A DNA stretch of 63,861 bases. Source: Acidobacteriota bacterium (GTDB taxonomy: Bacteria; Acidobacteriota; Terriglobia; Terriglobales; Acidobacteriaceae). Where the stretch lies: NCBI GenBank assembly GCA_028872955.1, contig JAGWNX010000009.1, forward strand, positions 1 through 63,861, in the 5' to 3' direction. Shown one piece after another: positions 26,438-35,612 of this stretch (the stretch's first letter is position 1; the number at the start of each line of letters is the position of its first letter). A model generated the notes under the pieces. It was not told where the DNA came from. It did no database searches and worked only from the letters and a program-made list of their open reading frames with translations. A program made the position numbers and the translations under genes.

Positions 26438-27412
26438 CTAGTGCAGCAGACTCTCCTCCGAACGGAGACGAATCACCCGGTCGATGGCATACGGCGCACG
26501 ATGCTGTGCGGTGAAGTAGTGCCGCACCTGCAGTTCGCCCAGCAGACCAATGCCGATCATCTGGATGCCCGCCAGTACCAGTACCGCAGCCAGCAGCAAC
26601 ATGGGGCCGTGCTGCTGCATCACCGGCCCTCCGGTCAACAGCTTCAGCACCACCATCCAGGCAGACAGCCCCAGCCCCGCGACCGCACCCAGGGCGCCGA
26701 TCGTCCCGAAGAAGTGCAGCGGACGCGTCATGTACTTGAGCAGGAAGCGGATGGTCAGCAGATCAAAGAAGACCCGGAAGGTACGCGAGATGCCGTAGTG
26801 GCTGCGTCCGTGCTCGCGCGCCGGGTTGCTGATGGGGATCTCGCAGATGCTGGCGCCATACCAGGAGGCGAGCGCCGGGATGAAGCGATGCATCTCCCCA
26901 TAGAGCGGGATGTTCTGGATCACCTCGCGCCGGTAGGCCTTGAAGGTAGTGCCAAAGTCGTGAATGTTGACCCCGGAGAGCACGGCCATCAGCCAGTTCG
27001 CAGCGCGGGATGGGATGCGCCGCAGCAGGAAGTTGTCGCCCCGCTGGCTGCGCCAGCCGCTCACCACGTCGTAGCCCTCTTCCAGCTTGCCCAGAAACGC
27101 GGGAATCTCGGCCGGGTTGTGCTGCAGGTCGCCGTCCATGGCCAGCACAAAGTCTCCCTGCGCGTGATCAAAACCGGCGGCCAACGCCGAGGTCTGGCCA
27201 AAGTTGCGGCGCAGTTTGATGACCAGCACCCGCGAATCCACCGCTGCAATCTCCTCCAGCAGGCGATAGGTGCGGTCACGCGAGCCATCATCGACAAAGA
27301 CCAGCTCAAAGGTCTGGCCCACGTGCTCCATAACGGCCTTCAGCCGGTCGTACAGCGTGGTGACATTCTCTTCTTCGTTATGGAATGGAACGACGATGGA
27401 GTATTTAGGCAC
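26438..27412 (-). CDS. Membrane glycosyltransferase family 2 (polyprenyl-phosphate sugar transferase, GtrB/ArnC/DPM1-like)
   Basis: 324 residues from a GTG at 27412, placed where homology begins (PKYSIVVPFHNEEENV); the longer open frame adds 55 unlikely residues. The GT-A domain has FVDDGSRDRT and the metal-binding DGDLQHNPAEIPAF. Two C-terminal hydrophobic hairpins around FFGTIGALGAVAGLGLSAW and PMLLLAAVLVLAGIQMIGIG are the membrane anchor seen in GtrB, ArnC and bactoprenol glucosyltransferases. The likely product is undecaprenyl-phosphate sugar for lipid A, O-antigen or glycan modification. Its partner transferase is not next to it. The start is poorly supported by ribosome-site sequence. 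Confidence 0.87.
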   Translation of the reverse strand: MPKYSIVVPFHNEEENVTTLYDRLKAVMEHVGQTFELVFVDDGSRDRTYRLLEEIAAVDSRVLVIKLRRNFGQTSALAAGFDHAQGDFVLAMDGDLQHNPAEIPAFLGKLEEGYDVVSGWRSQRGDNFLLRRIPSRAANWLMAVLSGVNIHDFGTTFKAYRREVIQNIPLYGEMHRFIPALASWYGASICEIPISNPAREHGRSHYGISRTFRVFFDLLTIRFLLKYMTRPLHFFGTIGALGAVAGLGLSAWMVVLKLLTGGPVMQQHGPMLLLAAVLVLAGIQMIGIGLLGELQVRHYFTAQHRAPYAIDRVIRLRSEESLLH

Positions 27413-27644
27413 AGACGTATGATAACGCCAGCCGCGCCGCAAAACGCCAGTCGATCTGCAACGTGGCTGCCTTGTGCCGTCCTGGGACGCCACACCCGCC
27501 GCATCGCCACCGCTTCCCTCCGTCGGCCAAGCCGAATCTGCGGAGTGACGTCCGCAGCGGATCGAAAGCAAAATCATGATTCATCGATACCTTACACGTT
27601 GTATATGATGATGCTGTAACGAACCGGGGAGCGCGGTCCGCAGC

Positions 27645-28187
27645 ATGGCAGAAAAGTCAAAACTAGGCAAAGGCATCCTGGTAGCTGCGGTGCTGGCGCT
27701 CGTCGCCGCCTTCATCTACTTTGAGTACTCCAGCTATGACGCCAGCCGGGCCGGGGCCTCAGGCGACGTCTACTCCGGCGACTCCGCGCCCAGGTCCATG
27801 CGGGTGGTCCCCTCAACTGCCCCCGCCGCCAGCACCACGACCAGCACGGATTCCCGCTCCAGCGACCTGCCCACCCCGGTGCCAGCCACCGGAGGCATGA
27901 CCGCGCCAGCCGCAACCACCAGCACCCCCGCCGATGGCGCCGCCCTGGTGCCGCAGCCCGGCGTGAAAGGCACGGCCGGCGAGCCGCCCGCCGGGGACAC
28001 CATCTCCCCCAACCCGCCCAATGGCATGGCCTACGCGGGCAAAGGTCGCTACCAGCTCTACCGTCAGGGCAACCTGACCTGGCGGCTGGATACCGACACC
28101 GGGAACACCTGCGTCCTGTTTGCCACGGATGAGGAGTGGAAGAAGCCGCGCGTGTGGCGCGCCGGCTGTGGCAGCTCCCGACGCTAG
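27645..28187 (+). CDS. Small membrane-anchored protein of unknown function
   Basis: 180 residues. One N-terminal membrane helix (GILVAAVLALVAAFIYF, residues 9-25) is followed by a low-complexity Pro/Ala/Ser/Thr linker (about 45-125), then a compact C-terminal module YAGKGRYQLYRQGNLTWRLD with TGNTCVLFATDEEWKKP and RVWRAGCG, whose two cysteines could form a disulfide in the periplasm. That C-terminal block looks conserved and folded while the linker does not. No family recognised. A start ATG at 27645 follows GGGGAG about 14 bases upstream. It stands alone between divergent and convergent neighbours. Confidence 0.65.
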   Translation: MAEKSKLGKGILVAAVLALVAAFIYFEYSSYDASRAGASGDVYSGDSAPRSMRVVPSTAPAASTTTSTDSRSSDLPTPVPATGGMTAPAATTSTPADGAALVPQPGVKGTAGEPPAGDTISPNPPNGMAYAGKGRYQLYRQGNLTWRLDTDTGNTCVLFATDEEWKKPRVWRAGCGSSRR

Positions 28188-28213
28188 CCCCGTACCCGCA
28201 ACCGAACCTGCCG

Positions 28214-29242
28214 CTAGACGTGTTTGCCGCAGGAGCTGCGAACCACCAGTGAGGTTGGCAGCAGGATCTTGGCCGGCTCCTCAAACTCCCCCTGCGCCGT
28301 GCGGTTAATGCGCTCCAGCAACAGATGCATGGAACGCGCCGCCAGCTCCGCCGGAGCCTGCGCCACCGCCGTCAGCGGCGGATTCAACACCGGGGCCAGA
28401 TCAAAGTCGTCAAACCCGACCACCGCCACCTGCCCGGGAATCGCGACTCCCCGCTCGGCCAGGGCCTGGTACAGCTGGGCCGAAGTACGGTGATTCAGCG
28501 TAAAGATCGCAGTGGGCGGCGTCTTGCTGGCCAGCACGCGGCCCAGCCAGGCACGTACCTCATCCAGTTGCCCCAGGCCCGCCGCCACCATCGGCTTCAG
28601 ACGCGCCTGCTGCATGGCCCCACGGTAGCCGTCAATGCGCTCGCGAATGGTGTACACCTCTTCGTCGTAGCCGATGCAGGCGATGCGGGTATGGCCATGC
28701 TCAATAAGATGCTGCACCGCAGCCGCAGCCCCCGCCCGGTTCTCCACTAGGACGGCGTCGGTCTTCAACCCGGCCAGCGGACGGTCAAACGCCACCATCG
28801 GCAGGTCAGCCCGCTGCAGCCGCTCGTGGAAAGGCTGCGGATCCTGGATGGAGCTGACCAGCAGCAGGCCGGAGATCATGCGCTTGGCCATCAGCTCCGC
28901 CTGCTCCACCTCCAGCTCGGCGTCGCGGCCCGAGGCGACCACCAGCGTCATAAACCCATGCTGCCGCGCCAGCCGCTGAATGGTGTGGGCACAGATCGCA
29001 AAGAAGCCGTCGGAGAGATCCGGCACGATCAGCCCGATGATGCGTGCCCGCTGCCCCTTCAGCTGCCGCGCCGCTTCATTCTGCTGGTACCCCAACTGCG
29101 CAATCGCCGCTTCCACTCGCTTGCGCGTCGCGGGGCGCACCGAGGGCTGGTTGTTGATCACCCGCGAGACGGTCATCAGCGCCACGCGGGCCAGCCTGGC
29201 AACGTCCTTGATCGTTGGGTCCCCGGAACGGCGTTTACTCAT
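28214..29242 (-). CDS. LacI-family transcriptional regulator
   Basis: 342 residues. The N-terminal LacI helix-turn-helix with hinge is TIKDVARLARVALMTVSRVI followed by NNQPSVRPATRKRVEAAIAQLGY and the hinge NEAARQLKGQ. The C-terminal periplasmic-binding-protein-like effector domain begins RARIIGLIVPDLSDGFFA and includes LLVSSIQDPQPFHE and VAVVGFDDFDLAPVLNPP. It probably represses sugar-utilisation genes, but no sugar operon is adjacent, so targets are unknown. The ATG at 29242 is chosen; ATG 29257 is five codons upstream. It borders the accessory pocket that starts at about 29258. Confidence 0.9.
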   Translation of the reverse strand: MSKRRSGDPTIKDVARLARVALMTVSRVINNQPSVRPATRKRVEAAIAQLGYQQNEAARQLKGQRARIIGLIVPDLSDGFFAICAHTIQRLARQHGFMTLVVASGRDAELEVEQAELMAKRMISGLLLVSSIQDPQPFHERLQRADLPMVAFDRPLAGLKTDAVLVENRAGAAAAVQHLIEHGHTRIACIGYDEEVYTIRERIDGYRGAMQQARLKPMVAAGLGQLDEVRAWLGRVLASKTPPTAIFTLNHRTSAQLYQALAERGVAIPGQVAVVGFDDFDLAPVLNPPLTAVAQAPAELAARSMHLLLERINRTAQGEFEEPAKILLPTSLVVRSSCGKHV

Positions 29243-29342
29243 AACGCTTGACAGCATACCGGATTACACGTGCCCGCCGTGCTGCCCCTTCCGTACAGCG
29301 CTCTTCGAGGGCCGTTATCCAGCAAGCTGTGGCGGCCGCAAG

Positions 29343-29385
29343 CCCACCTTAGGCGCGATACCGCCGCGCCGAAGATGGGGCACCC
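29343..29385. repeat. Palindromic repeat, copy 1
   Basis: CCCACCTT at 29343-29350 and GATGGGGCACCC ending at 29385 enclose GC-rich complementary sequence. It is the same design as the copies at 31254 and 31416 (GGGTGCCCCATCCTT ... AAGGGTGGG when read in reverse), with a diverged centre. It lies in the 256-bp gap between the LacI gene and the orphan gene. Confidence 0.6.
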
Positions 29386-29513
29386 GCGCGTCATGCAATC
29401 AATATCAGTGCGTTTGACCTAGATGTGCGCGATACACTTTCTACTGCGTCCGAAACTATAGGCGAGATCGTTTCTGGCTGGTAGCAATCATTTTGTGGCA
29501 TAAAGGATTGACT

Positions 29514-30065
29514 GTGCGGAATAATGCTTTCCCGAAAGGGCAGAAGTGGCATTTCGAGTGTGCCAAGTGGCACACGCCCGCTCCGATTGGAGTCCACCTG
29601 AACCCCGTAACGCTCGTGCCTGAAATGGGCCCTGAAACGGTTCTCATTTTGCGAGAAAAGCGGAAGTTCATGAATGAGCTGAGGCAGTTCGGCCCGTTGA
29701 CTTTGAATATCAAATCGGGCGCGGTTCGCACGAGTGCTGGCCCTGTCGTGTTCATGACGTGGTGGTTTCCACCGATCGTAGCTTGCACACCGTATGCAAG
29801 TTATGAATTACTACTCAGCCCGCTACCGCAATCTGGCATTTCTCAACTAATAGAAGAAATTTCACGCCAGACTCACATACACCTGGTCATCTTTGACGAA
29901 AACCATGAGATCTTTGACGTCGTGGAATTCGAGAACGTTTATAACCTCGGTGGCCTACTCAATTTGGCGCACGAGATTGGGGCGCACTTAAAGAACTACA
30001 CCTTCGATGAAGCGAAGCAGGCATTTTTCCAGGAATTCTCAATGGAGCGTCTCATGGCGCTGTAG
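29514..30065 (+). CDS. Orphan protein of unknown function, atypical composition
   Basis: 183 residues from the GTG at 29514, which has AAAGGA six bases upstream; a TTG at 29493 is also in frame. GC content is visibly lower (about half) than in its neighbours, and codons are more mixed, which suggests transfer from elsewhere. The protein is soluble-looking, with FMTWWFPPIVACTPYASYEL, LLSPLPQSGISQLIEEISRQ and THIHLVIFDENHEIFDVVEF; the last part looks like a conserved alpha/beta module. No signal peptide or membrane helix. It is bordered on the right by palindromic repeats and an IS30 element. Function not recognised. Confidence 0.6.
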   Translation: MRNNAFPKGQKWHFECAKWHTPAPIGVHLNPVTLVPEMGPETVLILREKRKFMNELRQFGPLTLNIKSGAVRTSAGPVVFMTWWFPPIVACTPYASYELLLSPLPQSGISQLIEEISRQTHIHLVIFDENHEIFDVVEFENVYNLGGLLNLAHEIGAHLKNYTFDEAKQAFFQEFSMERLMAL

Positions 30066-30112
30066 GCGAGTGGCCCATCCTTACGTCTTTTCCCCAAAGC
30101 TAGCACAGACGT

Positions 30113-30119
30113 TTGGGTG
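30113..30119. repeat. Left fragment of palindromic repeat copy 2, cut by the IS30 element
   Basis: TTGGGTG ending at 30119 joins GTGCCCCATCC starting at 31254 once the insertion and one GTG duplicate are removed, restoring a GGGTGCCCCATCC repeat end. Confidence 0.6.
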
Positions 30120-30144
30120 GGTGGATTCAAGGAGCAAGTGCAAC
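30120..30144. repeat. IS30 left terminal inverted repeat
   Basis: Pairs with 31229-31253; two adjacent mismatches near the middle. Confidence 0.88.
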
Positions 30145-31203
30145 GGGTGTGATTATCTGTGACCAGTGTTGCACGAAGTCGAAGGCTCCATCTGGGAGGA
30201 AGAGTTCTGCGGGAGCTTTCCATCCGAGAGTTTTCCTTGGCCGGGTGTTGAGTCTCCATGCGATGTCGTGGAGCTGATCCTGGGAGAACACGGACAGGTC
30301 GGTTCCTTTGGGCAGGTACTGGCGGAGCAGTCCGTTGGTGTTTTCGCTGATGCCGCGCTCCCAGGGAGCATGGGGATGGGCGAAGTAGACATCGACTCCG
30401 GTGTTGCGGGTGAGGGTCTTGTGGTGCCTCATCTCCGAGCCCTGGTCGTAGGTCATGGAGCGGCGCAACTGGCTGTCGAAACGGTTGAGGATGCCGGGGA
30501 AGGCCTCGGCCGTGATGTCGGCCCTGCTGCTGTTCAGCTTGACCAGGGCGACGAACAGGGTGGTGCGTTCGACCAGCGTGCCCACCTGCGACAGGTTGCC
30601 CTTGCCGATGATCAGGTCGCCCTCCCAGTGTCCCGGGATCAGGCGCATCTGCACTTCCACCGGTCTCTGGTCGATCAGGACCATGTCCGGAATCGGCGGC
30701 TTGACGGGCCCGTGGCGGCCACGCTGCGGCCTGCGGGCACGATGCCGGCGGCGCATCAGCAACAGCAGACTGGAGCGCAGCTCGCCGCGCGGCATGGCGT
30801 AGAACGAGGTGTAGATGGTCTCATACGAGAGCCGGACGGGTTCAGCCATACGAGCCAGTGTGCGCGCGATCTGCGCCGGACTCAAGCCCTGGCGAAGATG
30901 CTCGACCACCATGACCCACAACCGGTTGCCCGGCACCAGCTTCGAGGGCACACGCGGTCTGCGGGCCAGCATACGCGCCCGCCGATCCGCCACCACGCAG
31001 CGATACCCTCCGGCGATCCGGAAACGGCCTCGTCCGGATAGCTCCGCCTCCGGCAGCCAGCCGTTGCGGCGGATCTCGCGTAGCACCGTGGAACGCGCCC
31101 GCCTGAGTCCGGCGGCGATCGCCGCCGGACTCAGGCCCAACCGCAACTGCGTCTCAATCAACGCTCGTTCCGACAACTCAAGAGGTACGTACCCTCCAGA
31201 CAT
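30127..31203 (-). CDS. IS30-family transposase
   Basis: 358 residues from the ATG at 31203, placed 8 bases after GAGAGGAG; an ATG three codons upstream (31212) touches that site directly. The N-terminal helix-turn-helix has ALIETQLRLGLSPAAIAAGL and STVLREIRRNG, with a second HTH near GLSPAQIARTLARM. The DDE core is visible: Asp in GHWEGDLIIGKG, Asp in MTYDQGSEM and Glu in RGISENTNGLLRQYLPKG, the last a hallmark of IS30. All catalytic residues are present and there is no frameshift, so it may be active. The stop codon lies inside the left inverted repeat. Confidence 0.95.
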   Translation of the reverse strand: MSGGYVPLELSERALIETQLRLGLSPAAIAAGLRRARSTVLREIRRNGWLPEAELSGRGRFRIAGGYRCVVADRRARMLARRPRVPSKLVPGNRLWVMVVEHLRQGLSPAQIARTLARMAEPVRLSYETIYTSFYAMPRGELRSSLLLLMRRRHRARRPQRGRHGPVKPPIPDMVLIDQRPVEVQMRLIPGHWEGDLIIGKGNLSQVGTLVERTTLFVALVKLNSSRADITAEAFPGILNRFDSQLRRSMTYDQGSEMRHHKTLTRNTGVDVYFAHPHAPWERGISENTNGLLRQYLPKGTDLSVFSQDQLHDIAWRLNTRPRKTLGWKAPAELFLPDGAFDFVQHWSQIITPVALAP

Positions 31204-31228
31204 AAGCAACATCTCCTCTCTTGGAAAT

Positions 31229-31253
31229 GTTGCACTTGTGCCTTGAATCCACC
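31229..31253. repeat. IS30 right terminal inverted repeat
   Basis: Inverted copy of 30120-30144, upstream of the transposase start. Confidence 0.88.
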
Positions 31254-31290
31254 GTGCCCCATCCTTCGCGTCGTTTGCGAAGGGTGGGAG
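31254..31290. repeat. Palindromic repeat, copy 2 (right part, interrupted by IS30)
   Basis: GTGCCCCATCCTTCGCG, then GTCGTTT, then GCGAAGGGTGGGAG. The arms CCTTCGC and GCGAAGG pair, with CCCATCC against GGGTGGG almost complementary. Its left border was split by the IS. Confidence 0.7.
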
Positions 31291-31415
31291 GTTAGTTAAT
31301 TTGCTCGCCTCGAACACAGTGGCTGGGGTGCGACCTCCTGCTTAGGCATCGGCGACGATGGAGCACTCAGACCCTTCCAACGGAATGAGCTTCGGACCAC
31401 CCGCTCGATCTTGAC

Positions 31416-31456
31416 CCTCCCACCCTTGGCAAAAGACCGCCAAGGATGGGGCACCC
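31416..31456. repeat. Palindromic repeat, copy 3
   Basis: CCTCCCACCCTTGGC, AAAAGACC, GCCAAGGATGGGGCACCC: arms CTTGGC/GCCAAG pair, and the outer GGGTGCCCCATCC/AGGGTGGGAGG ends equal those of copy 2 in opposite orientation. The remaining roughly 135 bp to the tRNA gene show nothing else recognisable. Confidence 0.7.
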
Positions 31457-31593
31457 GAGCAAGTGTGGCGGCTAAAATGCGCAGGCTAGGACATTCGCCC
31501 GTGCTCAACCACATTCGTCGCTGACATCGATGCATCGGTGGCCGCAGACTCAAGCGTCGGGGTGCTACTGGGCTGATACCAAGGAGAAGCAGA

Positions 31594-31670
31594 TGGTGGC
31601 CCGGGCAGGAGTCCAACCTGCGACCTTCGCGTTAGGAGTGCGCTGCTCTATGCAACTGAGCTACCGGGCC
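31594..31670 (-). tRNA. tRNA-Arg (anticodon CCT) with encoded CCA
   Basis: 77 nt. Acceptor GGCCCGG/CCGGGCC, D-stem GCTC/GAGC, T-stem GCAGG/CCTGC, variable loop AGGTC, discriminator A and an encoded CCA. The anticodon loop CTCCTAA gives anticodon CCT, reading AGG. Three oddities: the D-loop AGTTGCATA has C at position 19 where G19 is near universal, the T-loop TTGGACT has G56 where C56 is near universal (a compensatory swap of the G19:C56 tertiary pair), and the anticodon stem GCGCA/CGCGA has only three central Watson-Crick pairs with mismatches at both ends. The compensating change argues for a functional gene. Its 3' end faces the accessory pocket. Confidence 0.9.
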
Positions 31671-31734
31671 TTGTCGCTAGTGTATCGCGGCAGCAGCCCT
31701 GGGCCAGGTGGTAAACTTAAGGGTGGGGAGAGTC

Positions 31735-32967
<1,233 letters not shown>

Positions 32968-33005
32968 GCTTAACCGGAGGGCAGTTCTGGATCGGTATGC
33001 CGCTG

Positions 33006-34211
33006 CTACAGCAGAGGTGTGCTGTGCTTGCGCAGCTCGGCCAGCGGATAGAAGGTGCCGCGCCATACCACACCGCCCTGCCGCAGTGTCGTTACCATCG
33101 ATCGCAAAAGCGTGTAGGTAAACAGCAGGCCCGCCACCGGTGCCAGCAGGCCATTGCGGGCAGGAATGCCCGAGGTAGGCCGCAAGAGCATGTAGCCCCA
33201 AACCGTGCACGCCACAGCGATGCCTGCAGGCACGCGCACAGCCGCAAAGCAGAGCGCCGGCAGTGGAGCCACAAAAAACAGCAGCAGCCAGATGCATGCG
33301 CCCAGTGCCAGAGAGATGTGGAAGCGAAAGGCGGAGAAGATATTCTTCGTCATCACCTCCACCAGGCCAAAGGCTCCGGAGGCCCAGTGAACGTTGGCCA
33401 GTCCGCGGCCAAAGGCGATCCGCTGGCGAAGCCCGGCACGCTTCACACGGCGACCCAGGGTGATGTCCTCCAGCACGTCCAGCCGTTGCGGCTCCAGGCC
33501 ACCGATCTGCAGATACGCCGCGCGCCGCAGCAGATTGAAGGAACCGATCCCGATGGAGTCCATGCGTGCGCGCGGGTCGGCGATCTTCCAGGGACGTGCG
33601 CCCCACAGGCTAAAGGTCTGGAACAGGCCCAGCACCATGCCCTCATCCCACCGACGCAGGATGGTCGTCGGCAGCGTCACCAGGTGGTCGGCACCTGTTG
33701 CCACGGCATACGCCAGAGAGCGCCGAACTGAGTCTGCGCGAAACAGCACATCCGCATCGGTAAACAGCAGGTAGTCGGTCTCTGCAGCGGCCGCGGCCAG
33801 GGCCAGAGCGTTCGTCTTTCCCAGCCAGCCTGGGCGCAGCTCGGTGATGTGCAGCACGCGCAGCCGGTCAGGGTGCTCAGCCGCGAGCGCATCCATAATG
33901 CTGCCGGTCGCGTCGGTGGAGCGATCATCCACCGCGAGGATGCGGCAGTGCGGATAGTCCTGCGCCAGCAGTGAGCCAAGGCAGGCTGCGACGTTTGGCT
34001 GCTCGTTGCGCGCGGGCACCACCACCGTGAGGGTGGGCTCGCCAGCGGGAACCTGGTCGTACTCTGGCAGCAGCAGGTTGGGCACTCGCCGCAACCCGAA
34101 CGCCGCTGGCACCACTCGGCCCAGCCAGCCCAGCGCCACAATCCACGCCACCACCACAGGCCATGGCAGGCCTGCAGGACAGGCGTGCCGGATTAGAAAG
34201 GATGCGCTCAT
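33006..34211 (-). CDS. Membrane-bound glycosyltransferase family 2
   Basis: 401 residues from the ATG at 34211. An N-terminal membrane helix (PWPVVVAWIVALGWLGRVV) precedes a GT-A domain: TLTVVVPARNEQPNVAACLG, AVDDRSTDATG and YLLFTDADVLF, then VLEDITLGRRVKRAG, which supplies the ED acid/base motif. Three C-terminal helices follow (LGACIWLLLFFVAPLPALCF onward). The arrangement resembles the HpnB/ceramide-glucosyltransferase-like enzymes that glycosylate lipids or carotenoids. The acceptor is unknown. It lies 38 bp from the convergent end of ispG and downstream of the MFS gene on the same strand, 87 bp apart. Confidence 0.85.
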   Translation of the reverse strand: MSASFLIRHACPAGLPWPVVVAWIVALGWLGRVVPAAFGLRRVPNLLLPEYDQVPAGEPTLTVVVPARNEQPNVAACLGSLLAQDYPHCRILAVDDRSTDATGSIMDALAAEHPDRLRVLHITELRPGWLGKTNALALAAAAAETDYLLFTDADVLFRADSVRRSLAYAVATGADHLVTLPTTILRRWDEGMVLGLFQTFSLWGARPWKIADPRARMDSIGIGSFNLLRRAAYLQIGGLEPQRLDVLEDITLGRRVKRAGLRQRIAFGRGLANVHWASGAFGLVEVMTKNIFSAFRFHISLALGACIWLLLFFVAPLPALCFAAVRVPAGIAVACTVWGYMLLRPTSGIPARNGLLAPVAGLLFTYTLLRSMVTTLRQGGVVWRGTFYPLAELRKHSTPLL

Positions 34212-34298
34212 CGGGTCAGGTCTCGAGTAAGCAAGCTCTGAGTACCAGCCTCTCACTTCCCTGCCTTCTCGGATACAGGGTCCGCAACTTCGGTTTGA

Positions 34299-35573
34299 TT
34301 ACGTAACTGCTTCAGGACCATACGCAGCAGGCTGCGGCGACGCATAGCGGGCACCCACCAGAAAGACAATTGCAGCCAGCACCAGCGTGACCAGCGTGGA
34401 ACCGAGCCCCACCGCCAGGTTGGAGTGGTCGCTGACGGTACCAATAATGCGCGGGCTGATGGCATCACCCAGCGCGTGAATCAGCAGCAACTGCCCAGCC
34501 AGCGCCGTTGCCCGTATCTCCGGGCGTACCGCGTTGACCGTCGCGGCATTCACCGGGCCCGTGCCCAGAAAGATAAGAAAGATGGCCGTCGCCAGCGCCG
34601 GTACAGTGAACCGCGCCGGGCCAAAGAAGCACAGCAGCGCCGGAGGAACCGCCAGCAGCGAGCCCAGCGCAGGCACCAGGTAGAGCGCGCGCGAACTGCG
34701 CTGAGGCCAGCGGTGCGCCACGTAGCCACCCAGTGCCGTCCCTCCCAGCCCCGCCACCACCGTAATGGCCCCCATCAGAAACGCCGCAGACGACTGTGAC
34801 CGGCCGCTTACCCGCTGCAGGAACGACGGCATCCACCAGGAGATGCCGCCCAGCGAGAAGGTGACCGCCGCGTAGCCCAGCACCGAGCACAGGTACGCAG
34901 GGTTGCGTGCCAGGCTGCGAACCGCAGCGGCCTGCAGGCCCGGCCCGCTGGTGCTCACCGCGTGTTCTGCCTGCGCGCCAGAGCGCCCTGGCTCCCGCAG
35001 CAGCACCAGGATCAGCAGCGCCAGCACCGCGCCCGGCACCGCCGAGACCAGAAACGACGCACGCCAGCCAAAGTGCTCGCCCACGGTACCGCCCGTCAGG
35101 TAGCCGAGCGCGGCCCCCACGGGAATCGCGACGTTGAAGATCGTCATCACCCGGTTGCGCTGCTCCGCCGGGTAGTAGTCTGCCAGCAGCGCCGGGGCAA
35201 AGATGCCAAAGCTGGCCTCGCCGATGCCCAGCGCCGCATGTCGCAGATTCAGCGAACTGTAGCTGTGCACTGACGCCGTAAAAAAATTGATCGCCGACCA
35301 GAAGAGCGCCGCTGCCACAATCAGCGGCTTGCGCGGCAGGCGATCGCCCAGCCAGCCCGTCAGCGGCGATGTGGCCATGTAAGCCACCATGAACCACAGG
35401 GTCAGCGAGCCGATCTGCGCGTCCGTCAAGGTGAACTCCACCTTGATCTGCTCCTGCACGCCCGGCAGGATGTAGCGGTCGATGTAGTTGACGAAGTTCA
35501 GTGCCGTCAGCAGCACCAGGGCGGTGCGCGCGCCGGCAAGCGCAGGTCGTTGGTTGGAGTGTGCAGCTGGCAT
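34299..35573 (-). CDS. MFS transporter, Spinster-like
   Basis: 424 residues from the ATG at 35573. Twelve membrane helices are recognisable. The N-terminus LTALNFVNYIDRYILPGVQ is the Spinster-type helix 1, and the cytoplasmic loop 2-3 motif is GWLGDRLPRKPLIV. GIGEASFGIFAPALLADYYP in helix 4/5 is characteristic of this subfamily. A proton- or lipid-linked efflux role is typical; the substrate is unknown. It is followed on the same strand by the GT2 gene, and preceded 39 bp away by the ArsR gene, so the four genes 36425 to 33006 could form one transcript. Confidence 0.87.
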   Translation of the reverse strand: MPAAHSNQRPALAGARTALVLLTALNFVNYIDRYILPGVQEQIKVEFTLTDAQIGSLTLWFMVAYMATSPLTGWLGDRLPRKPLIVAAALFWSAINFFTASVHSYSSLNLRHAALGIGEASFGIFAPALLADYYPAEQRNRVMTIFNVAIPVGAALGYLTGGTVGEHFGWRASFLVSAVPGAVLALLILVLLREPGRSGAQAEHAVSTSGPGLQAAAVRSLARNPAYLCSVLGYAAVTFSLGGISWWMPSFLQRVSGRSQSSAAFLMGAITVVAGLGGTALGGYVAHRWPQRSSRALYLVPALGSLLAVPPALLCFFGPARFTVPALATAIFLIFLGTGPVNAATVNAVRPEIRATALAGQLLLIHALGDAISPRIIGTVSDHSNLAVGLGSTLVTLVLAAIVFLVGARYASPQPAAYGPEAVT

Positions 35574-35612
35574 CTGCGCCCAGCATACCAGCCGCACACT
35601 CCTCCCACATGG

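Larger units (their letters stand above)
30120..31253 (-). mobile_element. IS30-family insertion sequence, complete
   Basis: 1134 bp with 25-bp terminal inverted repeats at 30120-30144 and 31229-31253 (23 of 25 positions match; outer end GGTGGATTCAAGG). A 3-bp direct repeat GTG flanks it (30117-30119 and 31254-31256), which is the short target duplication expected for this family. It contains one transposase gene and appears intact. It landed in a palindromic chromosomal repeat. Confidence 0.92.

Noticed and set aside
29588-29600. GGAGTCCACCTG resembling part of the tRNA-Arg T-arm, as a possible attachment-site duplicate
   Set aside because: Only about 12 bases with a gap, inside a coding region, and not extending to the tRNA 3' end; no integrase is present.
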